This document shows positions 22,932 through 32,889 of a DNA stretch of 64,000 nt, piece by piece. The stretch's first letter is position 1. Each line of letters opens with the position of its first letter. The notes under the pieces were generated by a model. It was given only the letters and a program-made list of their open reading frames with translations, was not told the DNA's origin and searched no databases. The DNA comes from Marchantia polymorpha subsp. ruderalis (Eukaryota; Streptophyta; Marchantiopsida; Marchantiales; Marchantiaceae), in assembly GCA_037833965.1 (NCBI GenBank), contig AP031356.1:8702501-8766500 (forward strand), read 5' to 3'. The translations under genes and the position numbers were made by a program.

Positions 22932-24719
22932 GCAGTAATACGAGTAAGGGTTCATGAATGATCAAAAGCCCACCTGACTGATGTGGCTGAAATCACGTCA
23001 TTCAGGATTTTTAACTGCATGTGATTTTTAACTGAAGATGGTAAAACTTCAAGATCGAGAGAGGAAGGATGAAGAGGCCTTGGTTTAGATGCAGGGGGTG
23101 AATTAGAAAATCAGGTAATCCAAAAGCATTTCTACTAAAAAAGCAAAAGCGAAATGTGAGAACAGTTCAGCGAAAAGAAGTTTCTCATATTCCAACTTTT
23201 CCATTTCTTGATAGTTCCAAATGTGATAAGTTTAGCTTCAGAAGCATTAGTACCGTTGCATGGGACTGTAATTCCATGCTTCTGAGCTTTAGGGGTGATC
23301 TCCGTTGGAAAATACAGGGCCAAAACTCATCGGGTGATATATATCATATCCACACCCGAGTCACCTGCGCTGCATGCAGTTGCCCAGAGCAAACAAGGAC
23401 CTGGTGCACTTTGTCTTCAAAGCTAGTTGGCAGCCACATGGAGTATAATCAGCGCAGTATCATAGTGGACTTGAATTTCAGAAAGTAGTGTGGTGAAAGT
23501 GTACCTTCACTGTACATTGGTGGAGGTAGACATGAAGCTTTTGCAAGTTTACGTATTTGTTTGATTCAGATGTAGACTTGTGGTTCTCTAACATGTCTAG
23601 TTATTCTTAGATAGTGAATAACTTCAGTAAGTGAGTACGTTCAACTTTATCATGTTAGTTTTATAGTCGAAGTTTGCAGTAGGAATCTTTCTAAACTATG
23701 CATTGTCTCAATTTGACAGTGTGAAGATAGTTTACAGGAAGGATAAATATTCACAACTAAGTGAGTTCAGTTGGAGTATAGTGGTAGTGGAGTTAAATTA
23801 CCTCTGTCACTACCCACCATGCTATTAGTATAGTATAAATGGTGAAGGAGTATGTTTCTAGTTGAGTTGCACAAAGGATAGTGAATCATTTAGGTGTTTT
23901 ATTTTAGAGTTAATCTGAGATCTGAACTGTCAGAACCTTTGAAGGCTTCAGTACACATAACTACTTTAGACAAAGTTGATTATATATCAGTCTTCTATAT
24001 TTGTTATTTCTTTCTTGAAAAAAAAAATAGAGAAAGAAAAAAAATTTTGAAAAAAAAAGTAAAGTTTAGAGGTTCAGAATTATAAGAACCTCATCTGAAG
24101 AGGCCGGAAATGTTGCATCCGGTCTCACTTCCTATAGTCTTCAGTTTATGGTGGATTGTGACAGTCCAGCGTGAAGATTCTCTCCGCAACCTGGTGGACG
24201 TGATGTCATTGTAGGCGTTGGAGGCGGAAGGTGACAAGGGCGATGGAGATCGAATCGGGATCGCGAAGCGATGCGATGTTCCGTGTGTTTTGTCTCGTTT
24301 TGTGCTGTGTTTCTTTTAGACTGGAGAGTCGTTGCTAGCTGGTTGCTTGTGTTTGGATACTCTCCAGTCTTGCTTCTTGGAGCGCATCCGTGTAGGGGTG
24401 ACGCTGATTTCCAGAGTAGTTTTACTCCTGTGTGCTGTCGATAGAAGGTTGGACTTGATCATCGGCCGGTCTATCTATGTTTCTCTCACGGTGAGACTGG
24501 AGTGATGACCATTAGACCGTGAAAGTCTTCTTGCTGTGATCCAGGTTAGATTGTCCATACCTCTTAGTTAGTAGGGCTAGAGTAGCTTAGTGCCGCACGA
24601 CGTCAGGTGCACATAGTGTTATTGGATGGAGATCTGGCAGTGGTGTCAGTTGAGGTTTTGTCATCACGGAGCAGTCTAGTGGTCCTGTTGAGGACCGCGG
24701 TGGATTTACGCGGAGTGGG
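22932..24719. other. Retroelement leader, no coding content seen
   Basis: There is no long ORF. The part up to about 24060 is AT-rich. From about 24100 it becomes GC-richer and continuous in style with gag. TGTGACAG at 24157 and a weak initiator-Met-tRNA-like primer site near 24636 (TGGTGTCAG) could mark a second, unrelated 5' LTR, but no matching 3' copy is present. Confidence 0.35.
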
Positions 24720-26190
24720 TTGAGGTATCGGCTACCTTCACCTATCTCGCGAGTTGTTGCGGAGGAGGACCAGAGTATTGCAGACACAGAGTCTTCGCTG
24801 GTGATATCGTCCGGTGTTCCAACCCCATTGATTTGGGACATGGACGAGATGTACGGGGCCGTGAAGGGCCCTCGACGTTATTCTGGTGCAGTAGGCAACA
24901 TCGAGCTCCATGATTTTATTCAGGAGTTTGACACGTGGTGTGATATGCAGTTTCTGCGTAACCCCACATTGTTTACACCCTTCTTTGCGTGGAAGGGGTT
25001 ATTCTAGCATTTGGAGAGGCCTCCCATGGACGATTATCATGAGTTTGGGAGAGATTATGTTGCGGAGATTGATGCATGGAGGCGCCTTTGGTCTCCAAAC
25101 TACTTAATTCATTACTCAAGGTGGGGTGGGTATCAGTGGAGGTGCGAGTAGTAGCATCAGCGAGGGTACCAGTGGAGCAGTTGGCGCATCTGGTACTAGT
25201 ACCAGCAGCGGTACTGTTAGCATTGCCGGTGGCAGCACGAGGGGAGATGCTAGTGGCGTATCTTCGTTTAGCCCCATTCCTGAGTTCTTCCAAAGATTGA
25301 GGAAGAATTATCGGGGGGTGAAGACGGAGAAGTTGAGGAGCCTCCAAGAGTTTGAGCGGAAGACTGGTGAGAGTCTTCGTGAGGCATACACTCGTATGCG
25401 ACGGCTAATCTCGGTTACTCACAGTGTGACTGAGGCACAGGCTATCTAGTACTGGTATCGGATTCTGGACAGAGAGTTGCGGAGGAGAGTGCGTGATGCT
25501 ACTCTCATGAGCGACTCATCACCCACATTAGCCCATGTGTTTGCTCTTTCTAAGAAGATTGAGCTTAACATGGTGGAGGAGAGGGTGATGACGTCTACAT
25601 TTGCGATGGACACGACCACTTCTTCGCGTATCCCACATAGCACAGCACAGTCTCGCCCCATGGGTCGTGGTAGTGGGAGTCGTGGAGGTCATACACGACA
25701 TCTTTCATGTCACGGAGAGCCTAGTGCGCAGCCACCACTGCCTTCATTTTCGGACCAGCCACAGGAACAGCCATGTTGGACATGCGGAGGTAGTCATATG
25801 AGGAAGGATTGTTCCCAGGAGCGAGAGGGACAAACTCCACATGCTAGGCCACAGCCGACACAGGTGACTTGTGATCATTGTCATCGACCGGATCAACCTC
25901 GAGAGCGTTGTTTTGACCTTCATCCTGAGTTGAGATCTGGAGGTAGAGGTCGTGGAGGTGATGCTCCACGAGGCCGAGGTGGTCGAGGTGGCAGAGGCGG
26001 TAGAGGTACCGGTGCCATTGAGCGTACCGCAGCGAGTGCTACTTCCGCCACAGAGAGCGCTATAGCTGCTCGGATTGAGCAGTTGGAGCAGAGGCTTGCT
26101 GCTATGACTGGTCTTGGGGCGAGCACTTCCACATCTTACGAGGGAGAGGATTTCTCCTATTTGGCTAGTGCATCACAGGTTGAGGCATAA
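24720..26190 (+). pseudogene. Gag region with zinc knuckle and RGG-rich tail (gypsy element 1)
   Basis: Three stretches in gypsy-Gag style follow each other, separated by the stops TAG at 25005-25007 and TAG at 25447-25449; both probably were CAG. Helical segments LREAYTRMRRLISVTHSV and LAHVFALSKKIELNMVEE precede a canonical zinc knuckle, CWTCGGSHMRKDC (25774-25812; C-x2-C-x4-H-x4-C). A second one, CDHCHRPDQPRERC, has Gln where His is expected. A Gly/Arg-rich tail (about 25930-26010) and a short coiled coil (RIEQLEQRLAAM) follow. Gag packages element RNA in cytoplasmic particles. The short 26191-26640 gap continues in gag-pol style but is broken by further stops. Confidence 0.8.
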
Positions 26191-26643
26191 GTTGCAGTGA
26201 TTAGAGGTGGTGCTCGCGCTTTAGAGCCACTTGGTGCGACTGTGGAGTTGGATCCTCAAAGGGGTGAGGGTGGACGTCAGTCTAGACTTCCCTAGTCCTT
26301 TTTATTGTCAGAGATGGCTAGCAGTTGATCTATGAGATCTGCACCGCCTAGTGACACTGGAGTGAGAACTGAAGTTCTTACATCATCTGTTGTGGACGCA
26401 AACGTGCCATCTAGTGTAATGATGCGGATGACCACTTAAGTCTTGCGATCTCCATTGTTTTCAGCCACGGAGTTGATGGACTCTGGTATTGATTTGGCTC
26501 AAGTATTTCGGGTAGCAGCCACGTCGTGTGAGCGTGGGAGAGTCGGTGCTACGAGTGCCGAGATACGTGAGGATACGATTGAAGAGCCATCCTCAACGTC
26601 TACATTGTTCGAGGAGATGACTTGACAGGCGGCAGCGGCGAGG

Positions 26644-28701
26644 ATGGAGTCCTTACCAGCTCGCCCAGCCATTGATCGCAAGAATATTGTCCCTAGTGTA
26701 TGTATGGTGGACAACCGAACTGGTCTATTTCGATTAGTGAGTTCTACTGGACATGTGTATGTTCCAGCCAGAGTTTTGCTGGATTCTGGTGCACAGCCCT
26801 TGATGTTGAGCAAGGCTACATGCATTAGTTTGGGTATTCGGAGGTTAGACTTGGAACCTTGTCAATTCCAGATCCAGACATTCCTTGGTGGCGCCAGCGA
26901 TAGGTCGTACTTTATGACCAGAGAGAGCATAGCGGTGCAGTTGAGGCATGTTCATGTTCATGATAGCTCCCAGTTTGAAGTTCGTGCGGTGGTTACATCA
27001 GCAGAGTCATATGATGTGCTTGTTGGTGGAGCTGTATTATATCCGATGGGTTTTCGGATGGACTATTGGTCGGAGACTGCTGTTTATCGTCCAGGTTGGC
27101 AGTCTGGCGATGGACGTCTCAGCGAGCTGCCAGTGAGATTTATTTCTCGAGACCGACCTCTTGGATCTTCATCTGCGGTCTTAGCATCTGTTGCGGGTTT
27201 TAGCGGTGTGCTTACCTGGCCCGATGACTTGTTGGAGGGGAACATGTCTGTCGACGATACCTCAGTCTACGAGGATGTGGAGGAGGTTGTGAGTTTTACA
27301 GCTGCGGTAACTTCACACTTAGATGTTCCACTGTGGAGTTCTTGTCAGACATTACAGTTGGAGGCTGATAGGTTGGTGAAGAAGGCTTGGAGTGAAGCCT
27401 CTTTACCAGCAGAGCCAGAGAAGGCTTCAGTTGATCGGCTAGTTGATGGTTCTAGCGCATTGTCTCCATTAGTTACTACACCTATTGCATGGGAGTATTC
27501 CCCTGAGGGTTTTTGTTTGCTGGATCTTTTTGGTGGGATCAGCACTAGTTTGGCTGCACTGTTGCAGTCAGCTATTCTCGTACGGAGATACTTGTATGTG
27601 AAGAAGGACGAGACTGCACGTCGAGTCTCTTCACGACATGTTGCACAGTTGATGCGGCGTTTCCCTTTGTTATTGCCGCGATCAGCTGTCCGAGGATTCC
27701 AGAAGACGTTGCCTTCATACATTTTGTTGTTGGGGGCGCCAGACCTTGACCGCGTTGGCCATATTGATATGGTGATTGCGGGCTGGCCATATCAAGGACA
27801 CACACGCGCTGGACATGAAACAAGGTTGCATGATCCCAGATCTCGGATGTTTTGGGAGATGATGCGAGTCTTACGTCATCTCCAAATGCAGCAGACACGT
27901 TCTCTAGCGTACATTCTAAAGAACGTACCATTGTTGGGTGTCACTCGGGCCCAGTTGATGGCGAGTGTCCATCAGGTCTAAGCATGGATTGGATCAACAG
28001 TACTGTTGGATGTTGCGAGGGTTGGATCACGGGCTCATCGTGCACGTTTATGGTGGACCAACCTTTTGCCACGTGAAATATTGCGTCATGCCTATGATTC
28101 TGTGCAGCGTGATCCTACACTCACCGTTGACAGTATCTTGGATGTTTTCCGACACTCTAAGGTGGTGAGAGTTGTTGATAGGTCGCCTATGGCGTTGGTG
28201 AACCGCGTAGGTCAATCTCGGATGGCTTCACCTACGTTGTTTAGTTATCCAGCATCACATGCATATCGTGATGGTGGACCTGGACTATTGTGGGATAGTA
28301 CAGTACATCAGTTGATGGAGCCCAACGCTGATGAGAGAGAGCGTGCGATGGGATTTATGACTGGTGCGACCGCAACTGCTTTAGTTTCAGAGGCTTCGCG
28401 TCGTCAAGTTTTGGTTCAAGCTATGAACCTGAACTGCTTGACGTGGATTGTGAGCTTGGGTTTGGCAGAGCAACGCCGTTTGCGCGTTGATTTAGTGATT
28501 AGTACACCACTTGTTAGCTCATTGCATATAGAGACGGTAGTGGCAATGGTTGGGGGCGACAGGCGAGATATTCGTCATCCTTGGAGTTTATGGGACGTGA
28601 CGAAAGGACTTGCCAGAGTTGTAGCCCATGCAGTTGGAGAGGATTCTCATGTGGAGGTGGCTACGAAGGAGGGTACGGGTACCCTTCTTTGCAGTGTGTA
28701 G
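26644..28701 (+). pseudogene. Aspartic protease fused to a DNMT3/DRM-like cytosine-C5 methyltransferase (gypsy element 1)
   Basis: One reading frame runs through, interrupted only by TAA at 27979-27981. The protease comes first: ARVLLDSGAQPLMLSKA, with the D-S-G active site, and SYDVLVGGAVLYPMGF. From about 27511 a C5-methyltransferase fold follows. Motif I is LLDLFGGISTS (SAM binding). Motif IV is IAGWPYQGHTRAG, where Pro-Cys is expected, so the catalytic Cys is Tyr (27790-27792). Motif VI is YILKNVPLLG, with Lys for the ENV Glu (27919-27921). Motif VIII is RAHRARLWWTNLLP, as in the DNMT3 HRARYFWGNLP. The end has EPNADERERAMGF and SEASRRQVLVQAMNLNCLTW, the region of motifs IX-X. The domain spans about 330 residues and is complete in outline. 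An intact relative would methylate cytosines in DNA; this copy cannot. Confidence 0.88.
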
Positions 28702-28718
28702 CGTATCAACCATTGACA

Positions 28719-30240
28719 ATGTCGCCTCCCTCTAGTGTGTCTATGAAGGAGGAATGGGAGCCATTGATTGGTTCCCAGATCACAGGAAAAGAGAGGCGAC
28801 GATTGACACAATTCCTACGAGACAATAGGAGTTGTTTGGCCTTCAGTATGAAGGAGTTGGGTGCGTTGATTGGACCCGGTATACGGATAGAATTGGCTAG
28901 TGATACGCCAATCTTCCGTCGTCCTTATCGATACAGTGAGATGGAGAGATTGTTTGCAAGAGCAAGGAGCGAGCAAGGATTGTTTGTATCAGTGGCGATT
29001 CTTACCCTTTGAGTTGAAAAATGCACCTGCCGAGTTTCAAAGGGTTATGGACGAAATCCTCACGGGGCTAGATTTTGTCAGATGTTACATTGATGATATC
29101 TTGGTGTTTAGTGACACTGTGGAGCAACAACAGATACATTTGCAGATTGTGTTTGAGCGATTTAGGGCTCATGGTTTGAGGTTACATCCTCGGAAGTGTA
29201 AGTTCTTCCAAAAGAAGGTTGAGTACTTGGATCATGTGATATACCCAGGTGGTTTAGGAGTTCAGCAAGCAAAGGTGGAGGCTATTGCACGCATCCCTCC
29301 TCCCACGGATCTGAGTAAAGTTTGTGCATTCATGGGTTTGGCGAACTACTACAGGAGGTATGTGAAGGGATTCAGTGCTATAGCCAAGCCTTTGAACTAG
29401 TTGCTGAAGTCAGATCAGGAGTGGCAATGGGGAGATGAGCAAAAGAGAGCTTTTGTTGAGCTCAAGGCCAGGTAGGTGGCCGCTCCCATCTTGAAGAGAC
29501 CTATCAGAGGTCGTCCATACCAGTTGCACACTGATTGGAGTATGTTGGGACTTGAAGCGGTGTTGACGCAGCGTGAGGATGAGGGCAAGGAGTTTGTGGT
29601 TGCGTACGCTAGTCATTCGAACAATGCAGCGGAGTTGCGGTATAGTTCGTACAAGGGAGAGTGCTTGGCAGCGGAGTCGCGGTATAGTTCGTACAAGGGA
29701 GAGTGCTTGGCAGCGGTGTGGGCTGTGGCACACTTCAGGTGTTACATGTTTGGTACGCAGTTCACCCTTGTTACTGATCATCAACCGCTCAAGTTGTTGA
29801 TGGAGTCCGACAAGCTTAAAGGAAAGCTTGCACGGTGGGCTCTCATCTTACAGGAGTACGATTTTCAGCTAGTGCATAGACCTGAAGTTGCAAACCTGGA
29901 TGCCGATGGTTTGAGTCGAAACCCATGCACTAGCCAGGAGGATGACACTGGAGCTAGATGGCATGATGAGGTTGACAAGGAGATGGTGCCTGGTTGGCAT
30001 GCATCTGCCTTCATGTGTTGGTTATGTGGAAACTCCAGCAGGGAGGATCATCTGACATCTTACTCTAGTCAGAGAGTAGATGGTCGATCTTCAGATCCTG
30101 AGGTTGACGATGGTGGTGTGGATCAGCGTGATGTTCACGATGATGCATTGGTGTTGGAGTTCCTACGGACCATCATGGTGCCATGCACAGTGGGTGCCAA
30201 GGAGCGAGATCGTGTTCTCCAACGGGCGAAGAGATACTGA
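28719..30240 (+). pseudogene. Reverse transcriptase/RNase H with an internal deletion (gypsy element 1)
   Basis: The RT amino end (LASDTPIFRRPYRYSEMER, to about 28946) breaks off and resumes at QWRFLPFELKNAPAEFQRVM (about 29000). The fingers and the motif A aspartate region are missing. Motif C, CYIDDILVFS, is intact (about 29086-29100), as are the thumb and connection (RIPPPTDLSKVCAFMGLANYY). Stops lie at 29398-29400 and near 29473. RNase H follows with LHTDWSMLGLEAVLTQ and LVTDHQPLKLL, and contains a 42-bp tandem duplication. The tail (VPGWHASAFMCWLCGNS) leads to the integrase. Loss of motif A makes the polymerase inactive. Confidence 0.85.
29637..29720 (+). repeat. 42-bp perfect-period tandem duplication in RNase H
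   Basis: The unit starting GCGGTATAGTTCGTACAAG at 29637 repeats at 29679, duplicating RYSSYKGECLAA in frame. It inserts 14 residues into the conserved RNase H segment. Confidence 0.9.
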
Positions 30241-31581
30241 TTGGAGGGATCACATGTTCTCCGAGTCTGGGAGGACGGTAGGGTACAAGTAGTACCACAT
30301 CCAGCTCAGAGAGCACTCATTGTGAGGCATGCTCATGAGGAGTTGGGATATTTTGGAGTGAAGCGTACATATAGCTTACTCCTTGGTCAGTATTGCTGGC
30401 GTGGTATGCATACTCAGGTACGGCAGTTGGTATCACGTTGCATGGTTTGTGATCGGATGAGGGCATCATTCAATGCCCCGACACCAGTGTTACATCCATT
30501 ACCCATCATGGGGTTGAGTTACCGTTGGAGATTGAACTTTGCTGGACCACTACCTTTGATTGTATGACATCATCGGTATGTGTTGGTGATGGTGGAGCAT
30601 TTCTCCAAGTGGATTGAGTTGGTGGCATTACCAGACAAGGCGAGTGAGGGAGTAGCGTATGCTTTACTTGACAGAGTGCTTAGTCACTAAGGTGCACCAG
30701 CTCAGGTGTTGACCGATCAGGGGACGGAGTTTCACGGTGAGTTTCAGGTCTTGTGTGACAAGGCGCTGATTGATCATCGGATCACGTAGCGAGATCATCC
30801 AAAGGCGGATGGTTTGGCTGAACGTGTTGTACATACGATGAAGAGAGTGTTGCGCAAGTATGGCCTACAGAAAGTTCATCTTGGGGACTGGGATATCCAG
30901 CTACCGTGGTTGGCCATGGGATACCGATTCAGTCGTCAAGCATCCTTGGCTTCCTTCTCACCATATTTTCTATTGTACAGCCGAGATCTAGACTTGCCAA
31001 AATCGATTCGTCGTGAGTCTAGCAAGGTGGTGAACCTTGATGACCCGAATATGTGGGTGGGAGTATGTTCTCAGCGTGCAGAGCTCTTTCGGAGAGTTAT
31101 GCCTGCAGCGTTTGAGAATCTTGCGATTGCTCAACATAGAGATACTTTGCGATATGCAACCATTCGGGGAGTAGGTTATCGACCATCGATTCGTAGATTC
31201 CATGTAGGAGAGTACGTCTATCTACAGCAGACTGCACCGACGACATTGGATGTGACGGCGGGACGCACAATCTTGCGAGTGCGAGAGGTGTTACCTTCTG
31301 GAGTTCTCTTGTTGGAGGGTCGTGACGGCGTTGTTTTGAAGGATCATGTGCGCAATTGTGCGCCATGCCACCTCCCAAACATAGATGGTACCATGGACCC
31401 AAGCTTAGCAATAGTACGTGCTGGCTTGAGGTGCATGCTATGTGGGTCCGCTGGTCAGGCGGCCCGTATGTTGGTGTGTGATAGGTGTTCTAGGGGATGG
31501 CACATGTTGTGCATGACTCCACCTATCAATGTTATTCCGGCTGGACGATGGGTTTGTCCTCGATGTACTTCAAAGGGGTAG
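30241..31581 (+). pseudogene. Integrase with C-terminal PHD finger (gypsy element 1)
   Basis: The H2C2 zinc-binding domain is visible (RHAHEELGYFGVKRTY ... SRCMVCDRM). In the catalytic core the first acidic residue is Asn in WRLNFAGPLP (30535-30537), while LTDQGTEFHGEF and GLAERVVHTMKRVLRKYG keep the second Asp and the Glu. Three stops interrupt the core (TGA near 30565, TAA near 30688, TAG near 30787). From 30814 the frame stays open through the GPY/F-like region (FHVGEYVYLQQTAP, VREVLPSGVLLLEG). It ends in a complete C4HC3 PHD finger at about 31432-31575: CMLC, CDRC, HMLC, CPRC with the usual Trp before the last pair. PHD fingers bind histone H3 tails, so it may steer integration; this is inference. 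Confidence 0.87.
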
Positions 31582-31732
31582 ATGACTTGATCTTCACATG
31601 TTATGAATTGCAGATAGGCGACTAACGATGGGGCGACATAGCACCCGGCCTAATAGTTCGCGCACCCACGAAGGTGTATAGCATGTAGTTGTAGATAGGG
31701 CTACCTGGGAGTCAGAGGGATCTGACCGCCAG

Positions 31733-31746
31733 CTAGGGGGGCGAGT
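31733..31746 (+). other. Polypurine tract of gypsy element 1
   Basis: AGGGGGGCGAG lies immediately before the LTR start TGTGACA at 31747, the normal place for the plus-strand priming site. Confidence 0.55.
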
Positions 31747-32131
31747 TGTGACATTTGAGTGTGTACTCTTTCGCGCCTTATATGTGTGTATGTGAGTAAC
31801 ATGTCAACGATGTAGAGTGTATGGCGATATGTATTCGCACAACAGCTGTCATGTAGTTTCGAGTAGGCTCACGCAGTCTAGGCACTTTCTATATTTAGAC
31901 GTAGAAATAGGGTTCGGGTTACGAGGGGTATACAGTCGGGAAAGAACGTTAGTTCTTCGAGTCGAGCCTGGAAGCCTTGGGAGCGTAGAGCAACTTTCCC
32001 CTTTGCGTCGACCTGGATTCTCCGAGTGTGGAGTGGATTGGGCTTGACTCATGTTTGTGACGGTGACGGTTTGTTGCCAGTAGGGTAATAGACCGACGGG
32101 ATTTCCAGTGGAGAATCTCCCGTACTTTTCA
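31747..32131 (+). repeat. 3' LTR of gypsy element 1 (~385 bp)
   Basis: It begins TGTGACATTTGAG just after a polypurine tract and ends CGTACTTTTCA, giving the TG...CA termini of LTRs. Positions 31846-32131 match the copy at 21184-21478. Confidence 0.75.
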
Positions 32132-32132
32132 G

Positions 32133-32246
32133 TTGTGACATTTGAGTGTGTACTCTCTCGCGCCTTATATGTGTGTATGTGTGCGTATGTGTATGTGAGT
32201 AGTATGTCAGCGATGTAGAGTGTATGGCGATATGTATTCGCACGAC
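32133..32246 (+). repeat. Partial second copy of the LTR start, in tandem
   Basis: TTGTGACATTTGAGTGTG through ATGTATTCGCACGAC repeats the first ~100 bp of the LTR (31746-31845), with an extra TGCGTATGTGTATG-type insertion. It abuts the 3' LTR end and stops where the LTR body would begin. Confidence 0.75.
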
Positions 32247-32387
32247 ACATCGGTACTTGAAATCTAAGAGCTGATCTGCGCACTTAATTCTAGTATTCAT
32301 TGATGAGCTTGTTGTTTGTTAAGAAACTTCACGTAGACATTTGCAATCATGTTTGGATAATTCTAGTAATTTGCAAGAAAGAAGTTT

Positions 32388-32885
32388 TTGGTTTTGTGAG
32401 GAGTTGAATTTTGATAGAACTCTTTTTTGTTGCAAACATCTTCTTGTAGTTTGCAATTCAAATAGAATTTGAGCACACCACATCAAAATTCAGTTCAACT
32501 TTAGTTGTGGGATATCACGGTCATACTAGTTGGAATCGTTTGTGAAAAACCACGGTAATTTGCACAACAAAAGTTCTTCGTTTAACAAGGAGTTGAACTA
32601 TGACAAAACTCAGTCTAGAAGCGAACATCTTACTATAGTTTGCAAACTCAAAAAGAATTTGAGCACATCAAATTAAATTTCAGTCATAAAACCCAGTCTA
32701 GAAGCGAACATTTTACTATAGTTTGCAAACTCAAAAAGAATTTGAGCACATCAAATTAAATTCCAGTCCAAAACTCAGTCTAGAGGCGAACATCTTACTA
32801 TAGTTTGCAAACTCAAATAGAATTTGAGCACATCAAATTAAATTCCAGTCCAACGTTAGTGCTGGGATCTCAAGGTCATACTTGC
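32388..32885 (+). repeat. Tandem repeat array, ~83-bp units
   Basis: Three near-identical ~83-bp units start at 32611, 32694 and 32776 (CAGTCTAGA...GCGAACAT...TATAGTTTGCAAACTCAAA...GAATTTGAGCACATCAAATT). A more diverged copy with the same order of words lies at 32388-32500. The flanks also repeat: GGGATATCACGGTCATAC near 32510 and GGGATCTCAAGGTCATAC near 32867. Confidence 0.85.
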
Positions 32886-32889
32886 ACTT

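Larger units (their letters stand above)
21184..32131 (+). mobile_element. Degenerate Ty3/gypsy retrotransposon carrying a DNA methyltransferase and a PHD finger
   Basis: Two direct repeats (21184-21478 and 31846-32131) bracket, in order, an atypical ~3.2-kb leader, gag with zinc knuckles, an aspartic protease, a cytosine-C5 DNA methyltransferase domain, reverse transcriptase/RNase H, integrase and a C-terminal PHD finger. The PR-RT-RH-IN order is that of Ty3/gypsy (Metaviridae-like) elements. The coding region is broken by several in-frame stops, at least one frameshift and a deletion in RT, so this copy cannot be autonomous. C5 methyltransferases inside retrotransposons have been described in dinoflagellates and charophyte algae. 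This copy would place a related arrangement in a land plant. The left boundary is uncertain: the 5' repeat lacks the first ~100 bp of the LTR and may belong to another insertion. Confidence 0.85.

Noticed and set aside
24630..24650. Primer-binding-site-like TGGTGTCAG and a possible separate 5' LTR from 24157
   Set aside because: It matches the initiator-Met consensus at only about 8 of 12 positions, and no 3' partner of the proposed LTR is present.
32611..32858. CRISPR-like array
   Set aside because: The units are head-to-tail copies of one 83-bp sequence without unique spacers, in a plant-type nuclear context.
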